In this document: positions 17,885 to 25,755 of the stretch, piece after piece
Layout: the number at the start of each line of letters is the position of its first letter
Numbering within the stretch: position 1 is the first letter of the stretch
Source: G965207125 sp965207125
Lineage (GTDB): Bacteria; Pseudomonadota; Alphaproteobacteria; Puniceispirillales; UBA1172
Length of the DNA stretch: 64,000 bases
Direction of reading: 5' to 3'
Assembly (NCBI GenBank): GCA_965207125.1
Contig: OZ242263.1
Span: 1 to 64,000, forward strand
Made by a program: the position numbers and the translations under genes
Notes under the pieces: generated by a model
The model's input: the letters and a program-made list of their open reading frames with translations, nothing else
Databases searched by the model: none
Told to the model about the DNA's origin: nothing

Positions 17885-20800
17885 ATGTCTAATTTTAAAA
17901 TTGAATTTGTTGCTTCGATCTTCACCGAAGGGGATACAGCACAACTTCGCATCACTTGGGATGCTCCAGTTTCCGCTGAAACGGAGCTGAAATGGGAAAT
18001 CTTGTTCAAGGGGTTTCTCCCTACTAACTCTGATGATTACGATGTGCTAACTGGTACCGTTATTGTACCGCAAGGCGCTCCGGGGGAGATGCTTGTTAAC
18101 ATACCTATCACGGATGATGAAATCGCCGAGCAGACAAAAGAGATTGTTGTGCGACTGTCGGAAGGTGATGGTAATACTAATACTAATACTACTACACAGG
18201 ATACGATCGAGCCTTCTGAAGCCTCTGCTGTGCTTAAGGATGATGACCCATTTCCACAAGCTAGTCCTTATATTCTGGGTGGTGGTAGCAACAATAACGT
18301 CCTTACCCTTGGCTCAACGGTTGCTGGCAGTGTACAAGGTTTTGATGGTGAGGATACTTATATTGTCACGCGTTATCAAAGTGCTGATGTTAGTATTTCG
18401 GATGCTGGCGTCAATACCTTGAAACTTGATAATGGCGTTGAAGTTGCCGGATGGGTAGCGGTCAGAAATACAGGCCAGCTCACACTGGCTAGTGGTGGAA
18501 TAGTACGAGTTCCTGTGGTATCAAGTTGGAAGTTTCAGATTGGCGATGGTGAGATCTTGACGCTTGCTGAGTTCGAGGCGGCAATTGGGGTTTCTGACGA
18601 TCCCTTTGTTTCTTATATCGTTGAAACCTATTTGCCTACCGAGGTGGGTGAGGGACATGATACTAACTCGTTAATTGCTGGTACAGCAGGTCAGGATGTT
18701 TTTACCGTTGGTCATGATGGTGACTCTACTTTGGAAGGTCTTGTTGGTTTAGACACTTATATTATCACGCGTTTTCAGAGCGCTGATGTTACTATTGGAG
18801 AGGTTGACGTCAGTCTCGTGAAACTTGATGTTGGCCTTCAAGTCGCCCGTTTTGTTACGGCCTTGGGTAATGGTATCATCATCCTCGAGAATGGTTCTAC
18901 AATAACACTTCCTCTGGTAGCTTCACGTTGGGAGTTTCAAATCGGCGATGGTGAGGTCTTGTCGCTTAATGAGTTTATTGATGCGATTCGGGTACCAAAT
19001 GCTAGTGACGCTAATATTCTCGAGCCCCCAAGCGCTGGTAACGTCTTCACAGTGCCATTCCCAGATTCAGAGCCTCCCGTCGCCCCCTCGAATAATATCC
19101 CAACTCTCACGGGAAATAATCTTGATGCGATCTTTGTAAAAGGCGTAGCTGGAACAGTGGATTTGTCAGGTTCATTTACCGATGCGGATGCTGGAGACAT
19201 ATTAACCTTTAGTAGTTCAAACCTTCCAACAGGATTTACGCTCGATTTTGCTACTGGAGTTCTCTCATCTACGCCAGAGACCGTAGGGCTGTTCGAAGAT
19301 ATCGTGGTTACTGCTAGTGATGGAAAGTCTGGTGGAACGGTCGATTATACGTTCGATATTAGTGTCAGTATCGCTGAAGATCCTACGTATTTTAACATTG
19401 AATTTGTTGCTTCGATCTTCACCGAAGGGGATACAGCACAACTTCGCATCACTTGGGATGCTCCAGTTTCCGCTGAAACGGAGCTGAAATGGGAAATCTT
19501 GTTCAAGGGGTTTCTCCCTACTAACTCTGATGATTACGATGTGCTAACTGGTACCGTTATTGTACCGCAAGGCGCTCCGGGGGAGATGCTTGTTAACATA
19601 CCTATCACGGATGATGAAATCGCCGAGCAGACAAAAGAGATTGTTGTGCGACTGTCGGAAGGTGATGGTAATACTAATACTAATACTAATACTACTACAC
19701 AGGATACGATCGAGCCTTCTGAAGCCTCTGCTGTGCTTAAGGATGATGACCCATTTCCACAAGCTAGTCCTTATATTCTGGGTGGTGGTAGCAACAATAA
19801 CGTCCTTACCCTTGGCTCAACGGTTGCTGGCAGTGTACAAGGTTTTGATGGTGAGGATACTTATATTGTCACGCGTTATCAAAGTGCTGATGTTAGTATT
19901 TCGGATGCTGGCGTCAATACCTTGAAACTTGATAATGGCGTTGAAGTTGCCGGATGGGTAGCGGTCAGAAATACAGGCCAGCTCACACTGGCTAGTGGTG
20001 GAATAGTACGAGTTCCTGTGGTATCAAGTTGGAAGTTTCAGATTGGCGATGGTGAGATCTTGACGCTTGCTGAGTTCGAGGCGGCAATTGGGGTTTCTGA
20101 CGATCCCTTTGTTTCTTATATCGTTGAAACCTATTTGCCTACCGAGGTGGGTGAGGGACATGATACTAACTCGTTAATTGCTGGTACAGCAGGTCAGGAT
20201 GTTTTTACCGTTGGTCATGATGGTGACTCTACTTTGGAAGGTCTTGTTGGTTTAGACACTTATATTATCACGCGTTTTCAGAGCGCTGATGTTACTATTG
20301 GAGAGGTTGACGTCAGTCTCGTGAAACTTGATGTTGGCCTTCAAGTCGCCCGTTTTGTTACGGCCTTGGGTAATGGTATCATCATCCTCGAGAATGGTTC
20401 TACAATAACACTTCCTCTGGTAGCTTCACGTTGGGAGTTTCAAATCGGCGATGGTGAGGTCTTGTCGCTTAATGAGTTTATTGATGCGATTCGGGTACCA
20501 AATGCTACCGACTCTAATATCCTCGAAGCTCCAAGCGCTGGTAACGTCTTCACAGTACCATTCCCAGATTCAGAGCCTCCCGTCGACCCATCGAATAACG
20601 TCCCAACTCTCACGGGAACTAATCTTGATGCGATCTTTGTAAAAGGCGAAGCTGGGACAGTGGATTTGTCAGGTGAGTTTGACGACGCAGATGCTGGAGA
20701 CACATTAACCTTTAGTAGTTCAAACCTTCCAACAGGATTTACGCTCGATTCTGCTACTGGAGTTCTCTCATCTACGCCAGGGACCGTAGGGCTGTTCGAA

Positions 20801-21451
20801 GATATCGTGGTTACTGCTAGTGATGGAAAGTTTGGCGGAACGGTCGATTATACGTTCGATATTAGTGTCAGTATCGCTGAAGATCCTACGTATTATTTCG
20901 CTTGGACGCCAACGGGAGCAACTGTGGGCGGCGTTGATATTAAAAAAGGATCGTTAGATCGTTATACTGTTAGTGATGATGTTTTTAGCGCTACACCCGA
21001 TGATACCAATGACATATTATCAGGCGATAATGTTGTGAGACTCGGTACTACATTTACCGATGATGCAGATGAAGAAACAATTTCCCTCGGTGGAGGATCT
21101 GATCTCTATCGTGTCGAGGCTGGTTTCAATGCCGATGTTATCATCGATGATACTAGTGGAATCGAAGGTGCTTCGAATGTCATCCAGTTCTTGAGCGATG
21201 TCACTATCAATGGTTATGAAGTTGTTGAGGTAAATATAATCCCAGGTGATGATTCCGCGACGCTCAGAAGTCTTTACCTCCAGATTGATACCGACGCCAC
21301 TGCAGCAGAAAATCTTGTACTCCTTGAGATTGCGACCCCTAAAACGCAGTTTTATCAGGTTGGGGCGGCTACGGAAACTCTCCTTACATACGATGATTTT
21401 CTCGCCACTCTTACTGAGATAGATATACCAAACGTAGGCTCTGACGTATAA
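17885..21451 (+). CDS. Two-module Calx-beta / TYIV-unit protein (1188 aa)
   Basis: Third and longest paralogue. Two modules of about 499 residues (residues about 4-502 and 503-1003) each carry a Calx-beta-like domain, a standard TYIV unit, a diverged second unit (VTIGEVDVSLVKLD, then WEFQIGDGEVLSLNEFIDAI) and an Ig/cadherin-like domain. The common C-terminal domain follows from about 1004. The second unit differs from those of the other paralogues, so modules are mixed and matched. No signal peptide. GAAAGGA ribosome binding site. It pairs with 16101, 26 nt upstream, and is followed by a hairpin terminator and convergent ygjP. Function unknown; surface or secreted adhesin-like protein inferred. 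Confidence 0.75.
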   Translation: MSNFKIEFVASIFTEGDTAQLRITWDAPVSAETELKWEILFKGFLPTNSDDYDVLTGTVIVPQGAPGEMLVNIPITDDEIAEQTKEIVVRLSEGDGNTNTNTTTQDTIEPSEASAVLKDDDPFPQASPYILGGGSNNNVLTLGSTVAGSVQGFDGEDTYIVTRYQSADVSISDAGVNTLKLDNGVEVAGWVAVRNTGQLTLASGGIVRVPVVSSWKFQIGDGEILTLAEFEAAIGVSDDPFVSYIVETYLPTEVGEGHDTNSLIAGTAGQDVFTVGHDGDSTLEGLVGLDTYIITRFQSADVTIGEVDVSLVKLDVGLQVARFVTALGNGIIILENGSTITLPLVASRWEFQIGDGEVLSLNEFIDAIRVPNASDANILEPPSAGNVFTVPFPDSEPPVAPSNNIPTLTGNNLDAIFVKGVAGTVDLSGSFTDADAGDILTFSSSNLPTGFTLDFATGVLSSTPETVGLFEDIVVTASDGKSGGTVDYTFDISVSIAEDPTYFNIEFVASIFTEGDTAQLRITWDAPVSAETELKWEILFKGFLPTNSDDYDVLTGTVIVPQGAPGEMLVNIPITDDEIAEQTKEIVVRLSEGDGNTNTNTNTTTQDTIEPSEASAVLKDDDPFPQASPYILGGGSNNNVLTLGSTVAGSVQGFDGEDTYIVTRYQSADVSISDAGVNTLKLDNGVEVAGWVAVRNTGQLTLASGGIVRVPVVSSWKFQIGDGEILTLAEFEAAIGVSDDPFVSYIVETYLPTEVGEGHDTNSLIAGTAGQDVFTVGHDGDSTLEGLVGLDTYIITRFQSADVTIGEVDVSLVKLDVGLQVARFVTALGNGIIILENGSTITLPLVASRWEFQIGDGEVLSLNEFIDAIRVPNATDSNILEAPSAGNVFTVPFPDSEPPVDPSNNVPTLTGTNLDAIFVKGEAGTVDLSGEFDDADAGDTLTFSSSNLPTGFTLDSATGVLSSTPGTVGLFEDIVVTASDGKFGGTVDYTFDISVSIAEDPTYYFAWTPTGATVGGVDIKKGSLDRYTVSDDVFSATPDDTNDILSGDNVVRLGTTFTDDADEETISLGGGSDLYRVEAGFNADVIIDDTSGIEGASNVIQFLSDVTINGYEVVEVNIIPGDDSATLRSLYLQIDTDATAAENLVLLEIATPKTQFYQVGAATETLLTYDDFLATLTEIDIPNVGSDV
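17894..19390 (+). repeat. Intragenic module repeat 1 of the 17885 gene (1497 bp)
   Basis: First of two nearly identical direct repeats. The unit is also highly similar to those in 10281 except for the second TYIV unit. Confidence 0.95.
18173..18190 (+). repeat. (AATACT)3 in-frame microsatellite
   Basis: Three units, encoding (Asn-Thr)3. Confidence 0.9.
19391..20893 (+). repeat. Intragenic module repeat 2 of the 17885 gene (1503 bp)
   Basis: Second direct repeat. It differs from the first by one extra AATACT unit and, after about 20500, by switching to the 7340-like version of the Ig/cadherin domain (SATGVLSSTPGTVG), a sign of recombination between paralogues. Confidence 0.95.
19670..19693 (+). 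repeat. (AATACT)4 in-frame microsatellite
   Basis: Four units, encoding (Asn-Thr)4. Confidence 0.9.
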
Positions 21452-21746
21452 TCCAAACTTTATTTTCATAAAGTTACTTCACCTATCCTTTAGGAACGTA
21501 ATTCTCGAAGTAGAATAAGTTCCTTGAGGGTAGGTTTTAGTGCTTAATCTGGGAATTAATTTTGTCAATCTGCTCATCATCATCGAGGGCAACTCGGAAT
21601 TCGTTAGAATAACCCGGTTTTTGCTGATACGGCCTTAGGTATCCACGAGAGATAATGATATTGCCTGATGCTTAATTAGGTGTCAGTCCCGCAAGACGCT
21701 CATCTATCCTAACCATTAAAGACGAGCTATTCTGACGCAGCCAAGC
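21452..21746. repeat. 3' flank repeat, copy 3 (ancestral context)
   Basis: Third copy of the block at 9389-9688 and 13800-14095. Here the ygjP tail continues into the complete gene, so this is the parental junction from which the other copies were duplicated. Confidence 0.9.
21481..21538 (+). terminator. Hairpin terminator of the 17885 gene
   Basis: Same long imperfect stem as at 9418-9475, followed by TTTT. It separates the surface-protein operon from convergent ygjP. Confidence 0.7.
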
Positions 21747-22457
21747 GCGATCGGGTGCATGATTTGGCATTAACTCGCCAACTAACCTCCAAAAATGTGC
21801 AGAATGATCGTGGTGACGTAAATGGGCCACCTCATGCGCCACCACATAGCGCAAAACACTCGATGGGGCCATTACCAAACGCCAATTAAATGATAAACGC
21901 CCTGAAGACGAACAACTACCCCATCGAGTCTTTTGATCTCGAATTGAGAAAGGAGCAGATTCTTCGCCTAATAAAGGCAAAATCTCTGCTAGATTCAATC
22001 TAATTTCTGACTCACATTGCTGCCGCAACCATTTTTCTAGAAAATCAGCCGGATGAATCCGTGAAGATTCCAGCATCGTCAAAACAATGTCAACGCCGTC
22101 ATAATTCACGCTGTTCTTGCAAGAACTGCTAGATGACTGCAACAGAACCTTAGTTTTGACTCCTCTATACAAAATCGCAGGCTGGTCTTCATAAAACTCT
22201 GCCACTCGCTGCCGGTGTTCGGCTAAACGGGTCAGAATCCAGTCGCTTTTTTCCTCAATAAAATGGATGATTTCAGAATCGGGAATAGAGGGCGGCGCAG
22301 TCACCGACAATCCCCGCCCCTCATTAACCCGCAACGTCATCCGCCGCGCGTTTCCACGCCACGAAATCAGTAAAGGCATCGCGCGGTCTTCAACCATCAC
22401 CGTTAATCGCCTTACTTGCGGCGTACTCTTGAACAAATTAATCATAAAACCCATCAT
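21672..22457 (-). CDS. ygjP: YgjP-like zinc metallopeptidase domain protein (261 aa)
   Basis: YgjP/WD-type putative Zn metallopeptidase (DUF45, SprT-like fold). The zinc site HEVAH is at residues 208-212 with further His residues in the following HHDHSAHFW. Just before it is the family signature KTRWGSCSSSGRLSFNWRL. The length is near the family norm of about 240. Members are conserved cytoplasmic proteins of uncertain substrate; in many alphaproteobacteria they stand alone. Convergent with the surface-protein array; its 3' end has been copied twice into that array. Several Met codons lie at the N-terminus, so the exact start is open. Confidence 0.85.
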   Translation of the reverse strand: MMGFMINLFKSTPQVRRLTVMVEDRAMPLLISWRGNARRMTLRVNEGRGLSVTAPPSIPDSEIIHFIEEKSDWILTRLAEHRQRVAEFYEDQPAILYRGVKTKVLLQSSSSSCKNSVNYDGVDIVLTMLESSRIHPADFLEKWLRQQCESEIRLNLAEILPLLGEESAPFSIRDQKTRWGSCSSSGRLSFNWRLVMAPSSVLRYVVAHEVAHLRHHDHSAHFWRLVGELMPNHAPDRAWLRQNSSSLMVRIDERLAGLTPN

Positions 22458-22756
22458 GGCTTTGTCTTAGGAGAGCGTCAAGACTTGCTTTGATAGTTAT
22501 TCAAGCAAATCAAGGTGGAGTGGAGTCCAACTCTCGCATGATCGCGCGCAGTGTGCATGTTGCTCTCTCTTGCATCCAGACACCTAAAACCGCTACTAAT
22601 GCACTTTGCCCGCTACTACAGTATCCAATAGGCCTCTAGCCAGACTGCTTAAATGAGCAAAAGTTAGCTAATGCGTCCGCGATGATTTATCCTTAACTTA
22701 TGCCCTGATAATATGGTAAAAAGCGGAATGAACTAGAATTTGAATGGATAAATTCC
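22458..22756. other. Divergent intergenic region, nothing recognised
   Basis: 299 bp between the divergent ygjP and the membrane-protein gene. Presumably holds both promoters; I see no clear -35/-10 pair, repeat or RNA. Confidence 0.4.
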
Positions 22757-23254
22757 ATGAACATCATGACGATGATCACTGAGCATATTCTGATCTGGGG
22801 AGTATGGTTTATTGAAAGCGCGGGCCGCTTTCTCTCGATATACCAGAGGGAAGGGTTTAGCAGTCAGGCCATTGCAATTCTCCTGATCAGTGTCGGTTGC
22901 GCTATACTGATTGTGTTGGTTACGACGATTATTTTTATGGCACAGGATGATTTTGGAGATTCTACCCCTGAAAATGCCGTAAAGCCTCAGCCTTCGAAGC
23001 GAAAAAAACAAAAAGAACTGAATGAGGCCAGCGAGAATTCTGCCCCGGCTCAAAACGGCGCAACCCCCGCCCATTTTCAGCAAATAGATCCCCCCGTGAC
23101 GGCTGAAGACGCGCGCACCATAGAATTGCAGCGGATTGAGCGTGAAATGCAGTCGCTAAAAGAACTTTATCAATCGGGGCATATCAGCATCGAGAACTAT
23201 ATTTCCAAAAGCAAAGTGCTCTTTCACACAGCACAATCCTTAACCATCTCGTAA
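22757..23254 (+). CDS. Small membrane protein with SHOCT-like C-terminus (165 aa)
   Basis: Not a named family. One hydrophobic segment at about residues 39-62 (AIAILLISVGCAILIVLVTT), then a charged, Pro/Lys-rich linker (KPQPSKRKKQKE) and a C-terminal helix (REMQSLKELYQSGHISIENY) that resembles the SHOCT motif (short C-terminal domain, pattern L..L...G.IT..E...K). SHOCT proteins are often membrane-tethered oligomerisation modules. The first ~35 residues are amphipathic and rich in aromatics. Three in-frame ATG codons near the start (22757, 22766, 22772) make the exact start uncertain. It stands alone between ygjP and an empty interval. Confidence 0.6.
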   Translation: MNIMTMITEHILIWGVWFIESAGRFLSIYQREGFSSQAIAILLISVGCAILIVLVTTIIFMAQDDFGDSTPENAVKPQPSKRKKQKELNEASENSAPAQNGATPAHFQQIDPPVTAEDARTIELQRIEREMQSLKELYQSGHISIENYISKSKVLFHTAQSLTIS

Positions 23255-23714
23255 TCCTGCCTGATTCTCTCTTTTGCTCTAGCAAAAGGCCCGGGGTGAT
23301 GGCGACTGATCTTTGCCCCGACCCTATTGGCAGCATTAAGATGATCATTTCCTCTATTTTGTTATCGGCTTTGTTTGCGGTGCTAAGCAGGAAGGCTGCA
23401 AGCAAATGGCTGATGGCCGGTTCCGGACTCCGCAATCACCTGATGATTTTTATTTGAATAGATCCGAGAGAAGAGACTAGAACCATCCAGTATAGCAACA
23501 AATTTGGTATTGATTGAGCGGGCCTTCAATTGTGCCCGTAGTTTTCCATTATTTTGTTAAAAATCGTCTGCTGAGCAGAGAGTACGGATAGCTTCGCTGG
23601 TATCCCTAGGTGTTGAGCTTAGGGCAGGGCACAAGCCGCTATTGAGGTGGTCGCAACGAGAATCATAAATCAGAGCTTAGATAAATTGAGTTTGTAAAGC
23701 GCTAAAAAAGATGA
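23255..23714. other. 460-bp interval with no supported gene
   Basis: Contains a 7-bp stem (CTTTTGC/GCAAAAG, 23271-23288) just after the preceding gene, which may act in termination although no U-run follows. A 52-codon plus-strand frame at 23299-23457 with one hydrophobic stretch has no clear ribosome binding site and no recognisable homology. Confidence 0.4.
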
Positions 23715-24137
23715 TTACTCATCCAGATTTGCTTTTTTCCAAGGTTTGGCTTCGCTTGTGGAAAAATTTCTGATTTCCGATTTTACAATATCTCTGACCA
23801 TTATCTCAACAGAGGAGTTGAGATAATCTATGACAATCTGTTTGACAAGGGTGTTAAAAGCGTCATCGAAATCATGGTTTTGCGCCCCTGATGATGACTT
23901 ATTTTGCGGGTGAGGGGGTTTTGTTTTCGCGGTTGCTCTGAGCCTTGACATAGCTTCTTCTGTTTTGATCGCCAAGGGGCGCTCGGCGTTCTCGCGCGCC
24001 GCATCGGCCACCATCTCGCCAAGCTGCTTGATATTCGTATTACCAAACTGCAGCGTGCCATCGGCGCTAGCCGATGCTTCACGCCACAACTTCTCTATCG
24101 AGGACATTATTTGGGTAGGATTCGCCGAATCGTTCAT
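23715..24137 (-). CDS. Hypothetical protein, possibly DUF2497/PopZ-like at the C-terminus (140 aa)
   Basis: I do not recognise this protein with certainty. Start chosen at the ATG 24137 behind GGGG; an in-frame GTG at 24161 is the alternative. The N-terminal half is a predicted helix (QIMSSIEKLWREASASA, later VADAARENAERPLAIK). A Lys/Pro/Ser linker follows at about 75-95, then a C-terminal helical segment (TLVKQIVIDYLNSSVEIMVR, DIVKSEIRNF). Its pattern is similar to the oligomerising C-terminus of PopZ (LRP.LK.WLD..LP..VE..V..EI). The EDILASI N-terminal motif of PopZ is absent. PopZ-like identity is a weak inference. Confidence 0.5.
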   Translation of the reverse strand: MNDSANPTQIMSSIEKLWREASASADGTLQFGNTNIKQLGEMVADAARENAERPLAIKTEEAMSRLRATAKTKPPHPQNKSSSGAQNHDFDDAFNTLVKQIVIDYLNSSVEIMVRDIVKSEIRNFSTSEAKPWKKANLDE

Positions 24138-24559
24138 AGTATAACCCCAGCCGAAAAACACTTTGCACCTGAATTATTAAGGTATATTACAAAATCATAC
24201 CATTGTCATTACTCATTTAGATGAGCAAGACGCTCACATGAACTCATATAATGTATTCTTTGGGATGAGGGTGATCTTTAGATAACGACGGATCTTAAAG
24301 ATAGTAGAGATGCTCAATAACGTTCAGGAAGCCAGATTGAGGTCACTTGGCGGCTGTTTGACGAGGCGAGATTATCTGCTTTTGGGGCCTCAAAACCATA
24401 GAACCCGTGACAATGCGATCATAGTGATTGCTATGAGGCTCGATTAGAACCGGGAATATCTAGCAAACCGCATTTCTGCACAGCACAAGGCCTCTATCAC
24501 ACGAGGCCTCATCGCACAATAATTGCGCTGGCGTCGCTAGCGCAACGTCGTGGGTCTTT
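24138..24559. other. Intergenic region downstream of the Rieske gene
   Basis: About 420 bp between two minus-strand genes. Two hairpins lie downstream of the Rieske stop codon: TTGCGCT/AGCGCAA at 24523-24545 and AGGCCTC/GAGGCCT at 24488-24509. The first is followed in the minus direction by AATTATT and may be a terminator. The rest is AT-rich with no gene seen; it should hold the promoter of the 23715 gene. Confidence 0.45.
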
Positions 24560-25711
24560 TCACGCCTCTTGGTGTTCTGATAGTTGCTTTGCAATCCAGA
24601 CATGGAAATGATGGGTTGGTCCATCCATAACCGGCGAAAACTTGCCCCCATCATAGCTTGGCGCTGACCGTCCTTTGAACATTCCTTCCACAACGCCGAT
24701 ATCCTCGATGAAAATGTCTTTCCACGTCGAATAATTATGGCGACGCATAGCGGCGTAAGAATCGTCAAGAGTTTCAGGTTTTGGGTAATAGATCGTCACA
24801 TATTCGCTGGTTTTTCCCGTGGCCTCTGGCAAGATAATGATGCTATAAAATTGATCTCTGTGAAAGCCGAGAAGAAGGTTAGGGAAGACTGCGGGGTATT
24901 CGGTTGCTTTGTTCCATTTTTCGGACAAGCCATCAAAATCAGGGAAGGATTTACCATGCTCATCCACCGGTGAGTTATAAACAAGCGATCCCTGTCCGGT
25001 GACAAAATCCGATTCAAGCATGTGATAGTGGTCTTCGAGGCGCGAATACGAGTTAAGCGATGGATGGATGAACGGCAAATGATATGATTCACAATAATTC
25101 TCGATCGCAAGCTTCCAGTTGCTATTAAGAGTCAGCAAAAACGACGAATCTTCACCCGAATGATAAAGTGGCTGCTTATTAAATTCACGCCAACGTTCGA
25201 GTAGATAGGCGTGGGTTTCTTCGAAAGGCTTGGCTTTGCCATCGATATTAACGAAGACCACATCCATCCAGACGTGGCATCGTACTTCATTAAGCGAGAG
25301 GCAAGACATGTCAATGTCGGCGTGGCTGTGAACACCAGCTCCGCCGATATGGGGTGTTGCGCGCAAATGCCCATCGAGATCATAAGACCAAGCATGATAA
25401 GGGCATGTGATCGGGCCGGTTAGTTTGGCAGGTTTATCCACTAGAATCATGCCGCGATGACGGCAGACATTTTCAAAAACTCTAATCTGTCCGTCCTTAT
25501 TGCGCACGACAAGCAAAGGAATTCCTAGAAATATGATCGGAAAAACAGAGCCGTTATCCGGCACCTTCGTGCCAGTGGTTAACGCCGACCAATGGGCGAA
25601 AAACACGGCTTCTTTTTCAGTATCGGCGACGTCTGTATTGGTGTAAACCTCGTTAGGCAAGCCTTTGGCTTTTTCTATCGGTTTGATCACTTGTTCTACT
25701 GTGATAGTCAT
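24560..25711 (-). CDS. Rieske-type aromatic-ring-hydroxylating oxygenase alpha subunit (383 aa)
   Basis: Rieske [2Fe-2S] ligands are Cys83-x-His85 (NVCRHRGM) and Cys103-x2-His106 (CPYHAWSYD). The catalytic mononuclear iron site has NWKLAIENYCESYHLPFIHP with His211 and His216. These define the RHO alpha-subunit family, which oxygenates or demethylates small aromatic or quaternary-amine substrates using electrons from a separate reductase. No reductase or small subunit gene is adjacent, so substrate and partner are unknown. The ENYCESYH pattern resembles choline/carnitine and glycine-betaine oxygenase relatives, and pcs elsewhere in the window shows choline use, but this link is only suggestive. 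GAGGTGA precedes the start; divergent from selO. Confidence 0.85.
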   Translation of the reverse strand: MTITVEQVIKPIEKAKGLPNEVYTNTDVADTEKEAVFFAHWSALTTGTKVPDNGSVFPIIFLGIPLLVVRNKDGQIRVFENVCRHRGMILVDKPAKLTGPITCPYHAWSYDLDGHLRATPHIGGAGVHSHADIDMSCLSLNEVRCHVWMDVVFVNIDGKAKPFEETHAYLLERWREFNKQPLYHSGEDSSFLLTLNSNWKLAIENYCESYHLPFIHPSLNSYSRLEDHYHMLESDFVTGQGSLVYNSPVDEHGKSFPDFDGLSEKWNKATEYPAVFPNLLLGFHRDQFYSIIILPEATGKTSEYVTIYYPKPETLDDSYAAMRRHNYSTWKDIFIEDIGVVEGMFKGRSAPSYDGGKFSPVMDGPTHHFHVWIAKQLSEHQEA

Positions 25712-25755
25712 CATTCACCTCATGAGGTTAGAGTTCAAAGCATTAGGGATAAACA

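Noticed and set aside
10290..20893. Possible CRISPR array or minisatellite because of strong periodic repeats
   Set aside because: The repeat unit is about 1.5 kb, protein coding and in frame, with no short repeats and spacers.
22267..22470. Plus-strand 67-codon frame inside ygjP
   Set aside because: Antisense shadow of a well-supported metallopeptidase gene.
23299..23457. 52-codon frame with a hydrophobic stretch after the SHOCT-like gene
   Set aside because: No recognisable family, weak start context and no sign of conservation that I can judge.
24998..25010. Twin-arginine signal for the 4949 lipobox protein (RRKSIS; judged at about 5010-5030)
   Set aside because: The paralogue has QRK in place of RRK and the residues after it do not fit the Tat consensus.
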